A DNA stretch of 47,920 nt, taken from positions 1 to 47,920 of the forward strand of contig DXAR01000094.1 in assembly GCA_019116945.1 (NCBI GenBank), given 5' to 3'. The position numbers were made by a program, and so were the translations under genes. The notes beneath the pieces were generated by a model. It saw only the letters and a list, made by a program, of their open reading frames with translations, was not told where the DNA came from and ran no database searches. Source of the stretch: Candidatus Janibacter merdipullorum (GTDB lineage: Bacteria > Actinomycetota > Actinomycetes > Actinomycetales > Dermatophilaceae). Of the stretch, positions 8,220 to 18,951 are shown one piece after another; position 1 is the first letter of the stretch, and every line of letters begins with the position of its first letter.

Positions 8220-8884
8220 GCGAGCTCGTCCGGGTCGGCCAGCGCGTTGAGCGCGGCGGCGGCCATGGCGGAGCCGCCACGGCGCCCGTGGACGACGAGC
8301 CAGGGGACGGGGCCCCCGGGCAGGTCGGCCTTGGCGAGCGCGACCTTGGACTCGGCGGAGCCGATGAAGCCGACGGGCATGCCGACGATCGCGGCCGGTC
8401 GGGGAGCGCCTGCGTGGAGCATCTCGAGCAGGTGGAAGAGGGCGGTCGGCGCATTGCCGATCGCGACGACGGCACCGTCGAGGCGGTCCGCCCACAGGGA
8501 GACTGCGGCCGCGGCCCGCGTGGTGTCCCAGGCGGTGGCGAGGCTCGGGACGCGCTCGTCGCGCAGGGCGCAGATGACCTCGTTGTCAGCAGGCAGGCGG
8601 CGCCGGGTGACGCCCGAGGCGAGCATGTTGCTGTCGGTGAGGACTGGCGCCCCGGAGAGCAGCGCCGTGTGTGCCGCGGTCGCGACCTCGGGGTGCGCCG
8701 CGATGTCGCGGGTGATCTCGACGTCCCCGGCCGCGTGGATGATCCGCACGGCCGCTGCATGGAGGCTGGAGGGGAGACCGGACAGGTCCGCCTCCTCGCG
8801 GATCATGCCGAAGGAGCGGCGGTAGATCTCCAGCCCGTCGGTGACGTAGTCGTAGCGCCGGGCGGGTTGACGAAGGGAGTCCAT
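8216..8884 (-). CDS. cobH: Precorrin-8X methylmutase
   Basis: A 222-residue enzyme that moves the C11 methyl group to C12, giving hydrogenobyrinic acid. Family landmarks in order: IYRRSFGMIREEADL, VRIIHAAGDVEI with the catalytic histidine (IHAxGD), APVLTDSNMLASGV, IGNAPTALFHLLEML, IVGMPVGFIGSAESK and HGRRGGSAMAAAALNALA. Length is standard. The start ATG at 8884 shares one base with the cobG stop (TGATG) and the stop overlaps cobI-cobJ, so translation of the three is coupled. Nothing in the protein looks unusual. Confidence 0.96.
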   Translation of the reverse strand: MDSLRQPARRYDYVTDGLEIYRRSFGMIREEADLSGLPSSLHAAAVRIIHAAGDVEITRDIAAHPEVATAAHTALLSGAPVLTDSNMLASGVTRRRLPADNEVICALRDERVPSLATAWDTTRAAAAVSLWADRLDGAVVAIGNAPTALFHLLEMLHAGAPRPAAIVGMPVGFIGSAESKVALAKADLPGGPVPWLVVHGRRGGSAMAAAALNALADPDELA

Positions 8885-10041
8885 CAGGCCTTCTCGTGTT
8901 GTGCCGCAACGACATCCGCCGCGGAGGTGGGATTGAGCGAGGTCATGTGCGGGCGCGCGGGGTGGCCGCAGGCGCGGTCGCAGCCGATGACGTGGACGGC
9001 CGGCCCGGTCGGGTCGACGAAGGGCGCCGCCTCCCGGGCGAGGTCCCGGGTCGGGATCTCCGTCCTGCCGCACGACGGGGCTCCCGCGCAGGCGGTGAGC
9101 ACCGCCCAGGGGGAGTCGGGGGTGGTTGCGAAACCGGCCTCGGCGAGCTCCGCCGCGTGCGCGGCACCGCCCTGGATGAGGATCGACCGCCACGGGGTCA
9201 CGACCACGGTGGCCGACGTCAGGTTTCGAGGCTCCGGCCCGGGGGGCCGTCGCACCTCAACCAACGCCGTCGCCATCGTCGGCGTGAGCAGGCCGAGCGG
9301 CACGAGGGCGAGGAGGTCCTCGGCCGTCGGCCCGGGAGCAGGTGGCTCGGCCGGCGTGCAGGCGAAGGGGGAGCCCCCCGGCAGGAGACCAGCACGCACC
9401 TCCTCGGGCAGGTCGGCGACGTTCCACGTCCGGTCGTCCGTGCGGGCGGCGAGGAACCGTCGCGCCACGTCGAGCGCCACCCTCGGTGCCTCGGCGCGGG
9501 AGACCGCCACGGAGCGCCCGTCGACGACGACGCGGGCGCTGCCTTCGAGGCTCGTCCCTCGCGCCCCGGGCAGCGACTCGTCCACGACCGCGACGTCGAA
9601 GGGCTCGGCGAGGACCGGGCCGTCCGGTCCGCCGACGGCGAGCAGGAAGCGTCCCGGCAGCCCGGCCAGCGACGGGTCGGCGAGGAGCCCCGCATCGAGT
9701 GCGGCCACGAGGTCGTCGAGCCCGGCGTCCGGGTCGGCCACGATATTGCGCGCCTTGTCGTGGGCACCCGAGGGGATGAGCCCGAGGTCGTCGATGGCGC
9801 CGATGAGCTCCCGGGGGAGCGGCTCCGGCAGGCCGCGCAGCTGGAGGCTGCCGCGCGAGGTCAGCGTGAGCGTCGGGTCACCGAAATGCCCTGCGAGAGC
9901 GGAGATCTCCGTCAGCGTGGTGACGTCCACCCGACCGCCGGGCATCCGCAGCCGCACCATCGCCCCGTCCGCCGAGACGAAGGGGGAGAGCAGCCCCGGG
10001 CAGCGGTCAGCGCCGTCACGGGAGCGCGAGGGGGTGGTCAC
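8884..10041 (-). CDS. cobG: Precorrin-3B synthase, sulfite/nitrite-reductase-like Fe-S protein
   Basis: A 385-residue monooxygenase of the aerobic pathway that converts precorrin-3A to precorrin-3B. It has two ferredoxin-like half-domains of the sulfite/nitrite reductase family (TLTSRGSLQLRGLP near 60-75; a second from about 215) and four cluster-type cysteines: C318 and C324 (TACAGAPSCGRTE), C354 and C358 (GCDRACGHP). GTG 10041 is preceded by a TAGGCT hexamer at leaderless distance. About 14 residues near 260-274 (VEVRRPPGPEPRNL) are encoded by a copy of the palindromic element with rare codons TTG, GTT, CGA and CCT. The protein is a little shorter than some relatives but all four cysteines are present. 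Confidence 0.93.
   Translation of the reverse strand: MTTPSRSRDGADRCPGLLSPFVSADGAMVRLRMPGGRVDVTTLTEISALAGHFGDPTLTLTSRGSLQLRGLPEPLPRELIGAIDDLGLIPSGAHDKARNIVADPDAGLDDLVAALDAGLLADPSLAGLPGRFLLAVGGPDGPVLAEPFDVAVVDESLPGARGTSLEGSARVVVDGRSVAVSRAEAPRVALDVARRFLAARTDDRTWNVADLPEEVRAGLLPGGSPFACTPAEPPAPGPTAEDLLALVPLGLLTPTMATALVEVRRPPGPEPRNLTSATVVVTPWRSILIQGGAAHAAELAEAGFATTPDSPWAVLTACAGAPSCGRTEIPTRDLAREAAPFVDPTGPAVHVIGCDRACGHPARPHMTSLNPTSAADVVAAQHEKA
9222..9263. repeat. Palindromic element copy 3, in frame inside cobG
   Basis: On the minus strand the ends are TGGTTGAGGTGCGA and GAGCCTCGAAACC, nearly the same as copy 1. The inner arms CGGCCC and GGGCCG are complementary with a CCC loop; they differ from those of copy 1. 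The element is read through in frame within CobG. Confidence 0.72.
9541..9570. repeat. Possible degenerate copy of the palindromic element inside cobG
   Basis: On the minus strand GGCGCGAGGGACGAGCCTCG followed by AAGGC keeps the right end of the element and a short CGAGG/CCTCG stem, but the left end is poorly conserved. It may be chance. Confidence 0.3.
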
Positions 10042-10049
10042 GGCGCAGC

Positions 10050-10055
10050 AGCCTA
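10050..10055 (-). promoter_or_regulatory. -10 hexamer TAGGCT, leaderless start of cobG
   Basis: On the minus strand TAGGCT is followed by eight bases and the GTG at 10041. No ribosome binding site lies ahead of that GTG. It suggests cobG-cobH-cobIJ can be transcribed apart from the Smr gene 45 bases upstream. No cobalamin riboswitch is present here. Confidence 0.55.
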
Positions 10056-10086
10056 CGAGGTCGCGGCACCCGCCGGCCGCACCATG

Positions 10087-10338
10087 TCAGTGCTTGAAGT
10101 GGACGAAGACCCGTCCGAAGTTCTTGCTGTCCTTCTCCACCCGGTGGTAGCGCGCCTTGATGTCCTTGCGCTCGAGGAAGCGCAGGACGCGTTTCTTCAG
10201 CTGGCCGCTGCCCTTGCCGGGGATGATCTCGACGATCTTGGTCCGCGTGCGCTCGGCCTCGTCGATGACGTCGTGCAGCGCGCGGTCGATGTCGCTGCCC
10301 TTGTTGTAGATGTCGTGGAGATCGAGCTTGAGCCGCAT
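10087..10338 (-). CDS. Small Smr-domain protein
   Basis: An 83-residue protein consisting almost only of an Smr domain (the MutS2 C-terminal nuclease-related fold). The domain hallmarks are LKLDLHDIYNKG at residues 3-14 (the DLH motif) and EIIPGKGSGQLKKRVLRFLE near 42-61, where family members have a TGxG-type loop, here GKGSG. Small stand-alone Smr proteins are common in actinobacteria; the substrate is unknown, with DNA or RNA as candidates from the fold. A GGGAG ribosome binding site precedes the ATG. It lies upstream of cobG on the same strand and divergent from the cobN riboswitch; no role in cobalamin synthesis is suggested by the sequence. Confidence 0.85.
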   Translation of the reverse strand: MRLKLDLHDIYNKGSDIDRALHDVIDEAERTRTKIVEIIPGKGSGQLKKRVLRFLERKDIKARYHRVEKDSKNFGRVFVHFKH

Positions 10339-10385
10339 GGGCGCTCCCGGGTCGGGTGATCCGTCATGGCCGCTGGTGGCGCACC

Positions 10386-10391
10386 ACCCTA
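10386..10391 (-). promoter_or_regulatory. -10 hexamer TAGGGT for the Smr gene
   Basis: TAGGGT on the minus strand would give a leader of about 40 bases before the ATG at 10338. It faces away from the TAGGCT at 10418-10423 that serves the cobN riboswitch. Confidence 0.4.
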
Positions 10392-10417
10392 CGGTGCCGG
10401 GTCCGTCCGGAGGCGGC

Positions 10418-10423
10418 TAGGCT
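10418..10423 (+). promoter_or_regulatory. -10 hexamer TAGGCT for the cobN riboswitch transcript
   Basis: TAGGCT ends seven bases before the closing helix of the riboswitch at 10431, the same spacing seen for the cbiM riboswitch. This places the RNA 5' end at the aptamer. Confidence 0.55.
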
Positions 10424-10430
10424 GACGCCG

Positions 10431-10580
10431 GCCGAGCAGGTCGGAACCCGGTGCGATTCCGGGACGGTCCCGCCACTGTGAGCGACACGTCGCGAGTCAG
10501 ACACGTCTGCTCGGCTGGCCCGGACGAGACCGTGCGGGTCCCTCCCTTCGACCGCGGGGCGCGGATCCCCGCCCAAGGAG
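10431..10580 (+). promoter_or_regulatory. Cobalamin riboswitch upstream of cobN
   Basis: The closing helix is GCCGAGCAG (10431-10439) / CTGCTCGGC (10507-10515), nine perfect pairs. Inside are CCCGGTGCGATTCCGGG, CCCGCCACTGTGAGCG and GCGAGTCAGACACG, all diagnostic. A hairpin GCGGGG (10554-10559) / CCCCGC (10567-10572) lies just before the ribosome binding site AAGGAG (10575-10580) and the GTG at 10589. As with the other two, this suggests translational control; cobN and the downstream coupled gene would be repressed by cobalamin. Confidence 0.96.
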
Positions 10581-10588
10581 CCCACGAC

Positions 10589-14253
<3,665 letters not shown>

Positions 14254-14257
<4 letters not shown>

Positions 14258-15999
14258 GCCTCGAAGGAGGGGGCGACCCCCGCTACGCGCGTCCCGTCCC
14301 CACGGTCGGGGACGTGAGCAGCGCCGCCCAGCGGCGGGAGGACCCCGCGGGCTGGGCGATGGGCGAGGCGGTGACCGAGGCCCTCGCGGCGGTGGTCGCC
14401 GGGCGGCGGGACATCCGTCGCTACCGTCCCGACCCGGTGCCGGAGGAGCTCCTCACCGAGGTGCTCGAGGCGGGCCATCGCGCGCCGAGCGTGGGGCACT
14501 CCCAGCCGTGGCGCTTCATCGTCGTCACCGACCCGGCGACGCGGGACCGGGCGGCGCACATGGCCGACCGGGCGCGCCTCGAGCAGGCGGAGCACCTCGC
14601 CTCCGAGCGGGCGGCGCGCATGCTCGACCTCAAGCTCGAGGGGCTGCGCGAGGCCCCGGTCGGGGTCGTCGTCGCCTGCGACCGGAGGACGCCGGCGAGC
14701 GGGGTGCTCGGACGCGCGACCTTCCCCGACGCGGACCTGTGGTCGTGCGCGACGGCGATCGAGAACATGTGGCTCACCGCTCGCGCCCACGGGCTCGGCA
14801 TGGGGTGGGTGACGCTCTTCGACCCCGATGAGCTGGCCGACCTGCTCGGCCTGCCCGAGGGCGTCGTCACCCTCGGCTGGCTCTGCCTCGGCTGGCCCGA
14901 CGAGCGCCCGCCGTCGCCCGGTCTGGAGCGGGCCGCGTGGTCGAAGAAGACCCCGATGTCCGAGATCGTCATGCGTGACCGGTGGCCGGCCGACGACGCC
15001 GCGCCGGAGCAGCCGGTCTCGCACCTGCGCGGCCCGGAGCCGGAGCGGCTCGTCACGGCCACCGATGCCGCCGACGAGCTGCTGTCCCCGCCGGAGTCGC
15101 TCGGTGTCCTCGACCGGGCGCTCAACCGGGTGCTCGCCGTCGGGGCCCAGGACGTCACCGGCGGCATGCTCGTCCTCGCCGGGGCCGACCACCCGGTGAC
15201 GGACCTCGGGGTGAGCGCCTTCCCCGCGGCGACGACCGCCGACGTCCTCGCGGCGACCGTCGCCGGGACCTCGCTCGGGGCGGCCACGGCTGCCGGTGCC
15301 GGACTCGGGGTCGTCACGGCCGATGCCGGTGTGGCCCAGCCGATCTCGGGCGCCCACGATGCCCGGACGGCAGGGGAGCGGGGTGACCTCGCGACGACCG
15401 ATGCCATGACCCTCGCCGACGTCGAGTCGTTGATCTCCGCTGGTCGCGAGATCGGCACCGAGGCGGCGTCCTCCGGCCTCGTCTGCCTCGGCGAGGTCGG
15501 CGTGGGCAACACGACGGTCGCCGCGGCCCTCGCCTGCGCCCTGCTCGATCTCGAGCCGCAGGACGCTGTCGGTCTCGGCTCCGGCTCGGACGCCGCGATG
15601 GTCACCCGTAAGCGGGACGTCGTCGCCGCCGCACTGGCCCGGACTGAGGGGGAGTCGGACCCCCTTCGCCTGCTGGCGGCCCTCGGCGGGCCGGAGATCG
15701 CCCTCCTCACCGGCGTGACGCTCGGGGCGACCGCGGTCGGGGCCCCGGTCGTCCTCGACGGGCTCGCCGGATCGCTGCCGGGGGTGCTCGCCTCCCGTCT
15801 CGAGCCGAGCACGCAGGGCTACCTCCTCGCCGGGCACGTGAGCCGCGAGCGGGCCCATGCCCTCGTCCTGCGCGAGCTCGGTCTCGAGCCGCTGCTCTCC
15901 CTGCGCCTCCGCTCCGGCGAGGGCGTCGGTGCCTGCCTCGCCGCCTCCCTGGTCCTCCAGGGCCTCGCCGTCCGCCGAGTCGCCGCCCGCACCCGCTGA
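14254..15999 (+). CDS. bluB-cobT: Fusion of 5,6-dimethylbenzimidazole synthase (BluB) and nicotinate-nucleotide:DMB phosphoribosyltransferase (CobT)
   Basis: A 581-residue two-enzyme protein for the lower ligand. Residues about 40-245 are BluB, a flavin-destroying oxygenase making DMB from FMNH2: RRDIRRYRPDPVP, HRAPSVGHSQPWRF, EAPVGVVVACD, ENMWLTARAHGLGMGWV. Residues about 260-581 are CobT, which activates DMB to alpha-ribazole phosphate: GVSAFPAATTADV, GEVGVGNTTVAAALACALL, GGPEIALLTGVTLGA and GEGVGACLAASLVLQ. The usual CobT AGDHGV motif reads AGADHPV, and the usual GRGTG motif reads GLGSGSD, so the CobT half is divergent. The GTG start overlaps cobN; the first 35 residues are atypical, and a downstream ATG at 14359 could be the true start. 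Confidence 0.92.
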
Positions 16000-16006
16000 C
16001 GAAGGC

Positions 16007-16042
16007 TGGCTGAGGAGGTCGCCCCGCGACCGTCTCGAAGCC
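16007..16042. repeat. Palindromic element copy 4, at a convergent gene junction
   Basis: The ends TGGCTGAGG (16007-16015) and CTCGAAGCC (16034-16042) equal those of copy 1. The inner arms GGTCGC (16017-16022) and GCGACC (16026-16031) are complementary, with loop CCC, and differ from the other copies. It fills the gap between bluB-cobT and the convergent cobF and is a plausible two-way terminator. Confidence 0.72.
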
Positions 16043-16043
16043 C

Positions 16044-16841
16044 TCAGGGGGTGAGCGCGTAGACGTCCATGACCCAGCCGTGCTCCTCGCGCAGCCGCGC
16101 CCGGAGCTCGACGATCTCCTCGATGACGTCGGCGAGGCGCCCGGAGCGCAGCTCCTGCTGCGGCATCCCGACGTAGGCGCCCCAGTGGATCGTCGTGTCG
16201 GGATGGGTGGCCGCGAGCTCCCGGCAGTGGAGGTGGCCGTCGAGCATGACGACGACGGTCCCGAGCTCCAGGCCCGCGGCCTCGGCGCGGGTCCACTCCT
16301 CGACGAGACGCCGGCCGGTCGTGATGTGCACCGGCTCACCGACGCGGTGGAGCACGACCCCGTGCGCGGCGGCGAGCGTCTGGAAGGCGGAGATCCCCGG
16401 GATGACCCGCACGGTCGTCGGGATGCGCTCACCGATCGCGTCGACGATGCGGATCGTGCTGTCGTAGAAGGCCGGGTCGCCCCACACGAGGAAGCCGACG
16501 ACGGCCTCCGCGGGGAGCCCTTCGATGATCCGCACGTAGGCGTCGGTCCGGGCCGCGTGCCAGTCGCGCACCCCCTGCGCATACTCGGCGGAGTCACGGT
16601 CAGCGTCGGGTCCGCGCTTGGGGTCGGGGACGGTGACGAAGTCGTAGGCGTGGTCTCCGGGGATGAACCGGTCGCAGATCGCGCGCCGGACCGCGACGAG
16701 CTCGTCCTTGGACCCGCCCTTGTCCGCGACGAGGAAGACGTCGACCTCGGCGAGGGCGGCAGCCGCCTCGGCCGTCACGTGCTCAGGGGAGCCGGCACCG
16801 ATGCCGATGACGTGGATGCGGCGGGGAACAGTCGTGCTCAA
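16044..16841 (-). CDS. cobF: Precorrin-6A synthase (deacetylating)
   Basis: A 265-residue SAM-dependent methylase that methylates C1 and removes the extruded acetyl group, a step specific to the oxygen-dependent pathway. Marks of CobF: IHVIGIGAGSPEHVTAEAA, DVFLVADKGGSKDELV, the DPKRGPDADRDSAEYAQGV insertion absent from other Cob methylases, GFLVWGDPAFYDST and VIPGISAFQTLAAAHGV. The start is a TTG at 16841 that overlaps the cobQ stop by four bases (TTGA), so it is coupled to cobQ. The 3' end abuts palindromic element copy 4. Confidence 0.95.
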   Translation of the reverse strand: MSTTVPRRIHVIGIGAGSPEHVTAEAAAALAEVDVFLVADKGGSKDELVAVRRAICDRFIPGDHAYDFVTVPDPKRGPDADRDSAEYAQGVRDWHAARTDAYVRIIEGLPAEAVVGFLVWGDPAFYDSTIRIVDAIGERIPTTVRVIPGISAFQTLAAAHGVVLHRVGEPVHITTGRRLVEEWTRAEAAGLELGTVVVMLDGHLHCRELAATHPDTTIHWGAYVGMPQQELRSGRLADVIEEIVELRARLREEHGWVMDVYALTP

Positions 16842-18307
16842 CGGGTCTCCTGGGTCAGGGCGAGCAGGGCATCGACGTCGACGTGCGTCTCCAGGGCATC
16901 GGCGAGGATGTCGATCATCCCCTCACGACGTGCGGCGAAGGGAGGGGCCCCCGCGCGCGCGGACCATCGGGAGCCCGTCGCTGCGGCCACGTCGTCGAGC
17001 AGGGCGCGACGGAAGCCGTCGCACTCCAGCGTGCCGTGCCAGATCGAGCCCCGCACCGGCCCGACCGCGTGGCCCCCGGGGAAGTCCTCCCCACCGTCCG
17101 GATCCACCACGCCGTGGTGGATCTCGTAGCCCTCGACGGCATGCCCACGCCAGGTCCCGTGCGGCCGGGCGAGCACCTTGTCCTGCCGGAAGACGACGCG
17201 TCCCGGGAGGAGTCCGAGGCCGGGGGTCGTTGCGGCAGAGGCGCGCTCACTCCCTTCGACACCGTCGTCGACGATCTCGTCGAGGAGTATCTGGTAGCCA
17301 CCGCAGATCCCGAGCACCGGCGCACCCCGAGCGGCCCGCTCGTGGACGACGTCCGCCAGCCCGGACCGGCGCAGCCACGCGAGGTCCGAGATCGTCGCGC
17401 GCGAGCCGGGCAGGACGAGCAGATCGGCCTCCCGCGCCGTGTCGACGTCCCTGGTCACCCGGACGTCCACGCCGGGCTCCGCGGCCAGGGCGTCGACATC
17501 CGTCGCATTCGAGGTCCGGGGCAGGCGCACGACCGCGACCGAGAGCCGCCGGTCCGCGACCACCCCGTCCTCGCCCTCGCCCCAGGCGCCCACCGAGAGC
17601 GCGTCCTCGGAGTCGAGCCACACGTCCCGGAGCCAGGGCAACACCCCGAGGGAGGGCATGCCGGTCCGTCGTGAGATCTCCGCCAGTCCCGGCTCGAGCA
17701 CGGCGGCGTCCCCGCGGAACTTGTTGATGAGGTAGGCGGCCAGCAGTGGCCGGTCCTCGTCGGACACGAGAGCCCAGGTCCCGTAGAGGGACGCCAGCAC
17801 ACCGCCCCGGTCGATGTCGCCGACGAGCACAGTGGGCATCGAGAAGCGTTGTGCCAGACCGAGGTTGACGTAGTCCCCAGACCGCAGATTGATCTCCGCG
17901 GGTGATCCCGCCCCCTCGCAGACGACGAGGTCGTGCTCGGCGGCGAGCTCCTCGTGCGCGGCGAAGGCGGCCTGGGCGAGATGGGCTCGGCCGGTCGCGT
18001 ACTCACCGGCCAGGAGCTCGCCGGCGGGCCGACCACGGACGACGACGTGTGCTCGTCGGTCGCTGCCCGGCTTGAGCAGCACGGGGTTCATCGCCGACGT
18101 CGCCGGGACCCCGGCCGCCTGCGCCTGCAGGTACTGCGCTCGACCGATCTCCGCGCCGTCCTCGCAGACCATCGAGTGGTTCGACATGTTCTGCGACTTG
18201 AAGGGCGCCACCGACAGCCCGCGTCGGGCTAAGACGCGGCACAGCCCCGTCACGACGAGCGACTTGCCCGCGTCCGACGAGGTACCGGTGATCAACAGCC
18301 CGCTCAC
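16838..18307 (-). CDS. cobQ: Cobyric acid synthase (adenosylcobyric acid synthase, glutamine-hydrolysing)
   Basis: A 489-residue amidotransferase that amidates the b, d, e and g side chains of adenosylcobyrinic acid a,c-diamide. The N-terminal dethiobiotin-synthetase-like ATPase has P-loop GTSSDAGKS (residues 8-16) and FKSQNMSNHSMV; VCEGAGSPAEINL and VGDIDRGGVLASLYGT follow. The class I glutaminase domain has the nucleophile C335 in LGICGGYQIL and the histidine motif GYEIHHG. The GTG at 18307 lies eight bases after TAGAGT on the minus strand, suggesting a leaderless transcript, and places the P-loop at the usual distance. It is the first gene of a cobQ-cobF unit and diverges from the histidine phosphatase gene. 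Confidence 0.96.
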   Translation of the reverse strand: MSGLLITGTSSDAGKSLVVTGLCRVLARRGLSVAPFKSQNMSNHSMVCEDGAEIGRAQYLQAQAAGVPATSAMNPVLLKPGSDRRAHVVVRGRPAGELLAGEYATGRAHLAQAAFAAHEELAAEHDLVVCEGAGSPAEINLRSGDYVNLGLAQRFSMPTVLVGDIDRGGVLASLYGTWALVSDEDRPLLAAYLINKFRGDAAVLEPGLAEISRRTGMPSLGVLPWLRDVWLDSEDALSVGAWGEGEDGVVADRRLSVAVVRLPRTSNATDVDALAAEPGVDVRVTRDVDTAREADLLVLPGSRATISDLAWLRRSGLADVVHERAARGAPVLGICGGYQILLDEIVDDGVEGSERASAATTPGLGLLPGRVVFRQDKVLARPHGTWRGHAVEGYEIHHGVVDPDGGEDFPGGHAVGPVRGSIWHGTLECDGFRRALLDDVAAATGSRWSARAGAPPFAARREGMIDILADALETHVDVDALLALTQETR

Positions 18308-18315
18308 GAGCCGAC

Positions 18316-18321
18316 ACTCTA
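18316..18321 (-). promoter_or_regulatory. -10 hexamer TAGAGT, leaderless start of cobQ
   Basis: On the minus strand TAGAGT is followed by eight bases and the cobQ GTG at 18307. It lies back to back with the plus-strand TAGCGT at 18333-18338; only 11 bases separate the two. Confidence 0.6.
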
Positions 18322-18332
18322 CGGATCCCCGA

Positions 18333-18338
18333 TAGCGT
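18333..18338 (+). promoter_or_regulatory. -10 hexamer TAGCGT, leaderless start of the histidine phosphatase gene
   Basis: TAGCGT is followed by six bases and the GTG at 18345. The whole cobQ-phosphatase intergenic region is 37 bases, so the -35 region of each promoter must lie within the transcript of the other. Confidence 0.55.
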
Positions 18339-18344
18339 GGTGCC

Positions 18345-18947
18345 GTGAGCCCGACGCACGTGCACCTCATCCGTCACGGGGAGTCGACGTGGAACCGTGA
18401 CGGTCTGCTCCAGGGTGCCCACCGCGGGGTGAGCGAGGCGGTCCTCACCGACGAGGGACGGGCGGCCGCCGCCCGCGCCGGGCTCGCCCTCGGAGCCCGC
18501 CTCGGACCGCCCGGGGGCCACCGCGCCCTGTCCCTGTGGACGAGCGACCTCATGCGCACCCTCCAGACCGCCGAGATCATCTCCGTGGCCCTGCGGCCGA
18601 GCGGGTGGAGTGCGTCGGTGCGCGACGAGCCCGGCCTCCGCGAGCAGGCCCTCGGCGAGCTCGAAGGGGAGACGACCGCCTCCCTCCGTCCTCTGACCGT
18701 CCCGGAGGGCGAGCACATCAGCGAGATCCGCTGGGGCGGAGGGGAGTCCATGCAGGACGTCTTCGAGCGCGTCGGCGACTGGTTTGCACCCGCGCTCATC
18801 GAGCAGCCCGAGCACCTCATCGTCATCAGCCATGAGCACGCCATCCGCGCCTCGCTCGCCTGGCTGCGCTCCCACTCGCACCGCGACATCGACTGGGACG
18901 AGCCGCTCGCCCCCGGATCGGTGACGACCTTCGACGTCGTCGACTGA
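18345..18947 (+). CDS. Histidine phosphatase family protein (possible alpha-ribazole phosphatase)
   Basis: A 200-residue enzyme of the phosphoglycerate-mutase-like branch. It has the RHG motif LIRHGESTWNRDG (His11 is the phosphoacceptor), SDLMRTLQTAEI with the second conserved arginine, the acidic LREQALGELEGE block and the second histidine in VISHEHAIRASLAWL. Members with this architecture include CobC, which removes phosphate from alpha-ribazole phosphate or cobalamin phosphate. The position beside cobQ and downstream of bluB-cobT makes CobC attractive, but the family is broad and other phosphatases cannot be excluded. It shares a minimal promoter region with cobQ and ends four bases before a convergent gene. 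Confidence 0.85.
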   Translation: MSPTHVHLIRHGESTWNRDGLLQGAHRGVSEAVLTDEGRAAAARAGLALGARLGPPGGHRALSLWTSDLMRTLQTAEIISVALRPSGWSASVRDEPGLREQALGELEGETTASLRPLTVPEGEHISEIRWGGGESMQDVFERVGDWFAPALIEQPEHLIVISHEHAIRASLAWLRSHSHRDIDWDEPLAPGSVTTFDVVD

Positions 18948-18951
18948 GCAC

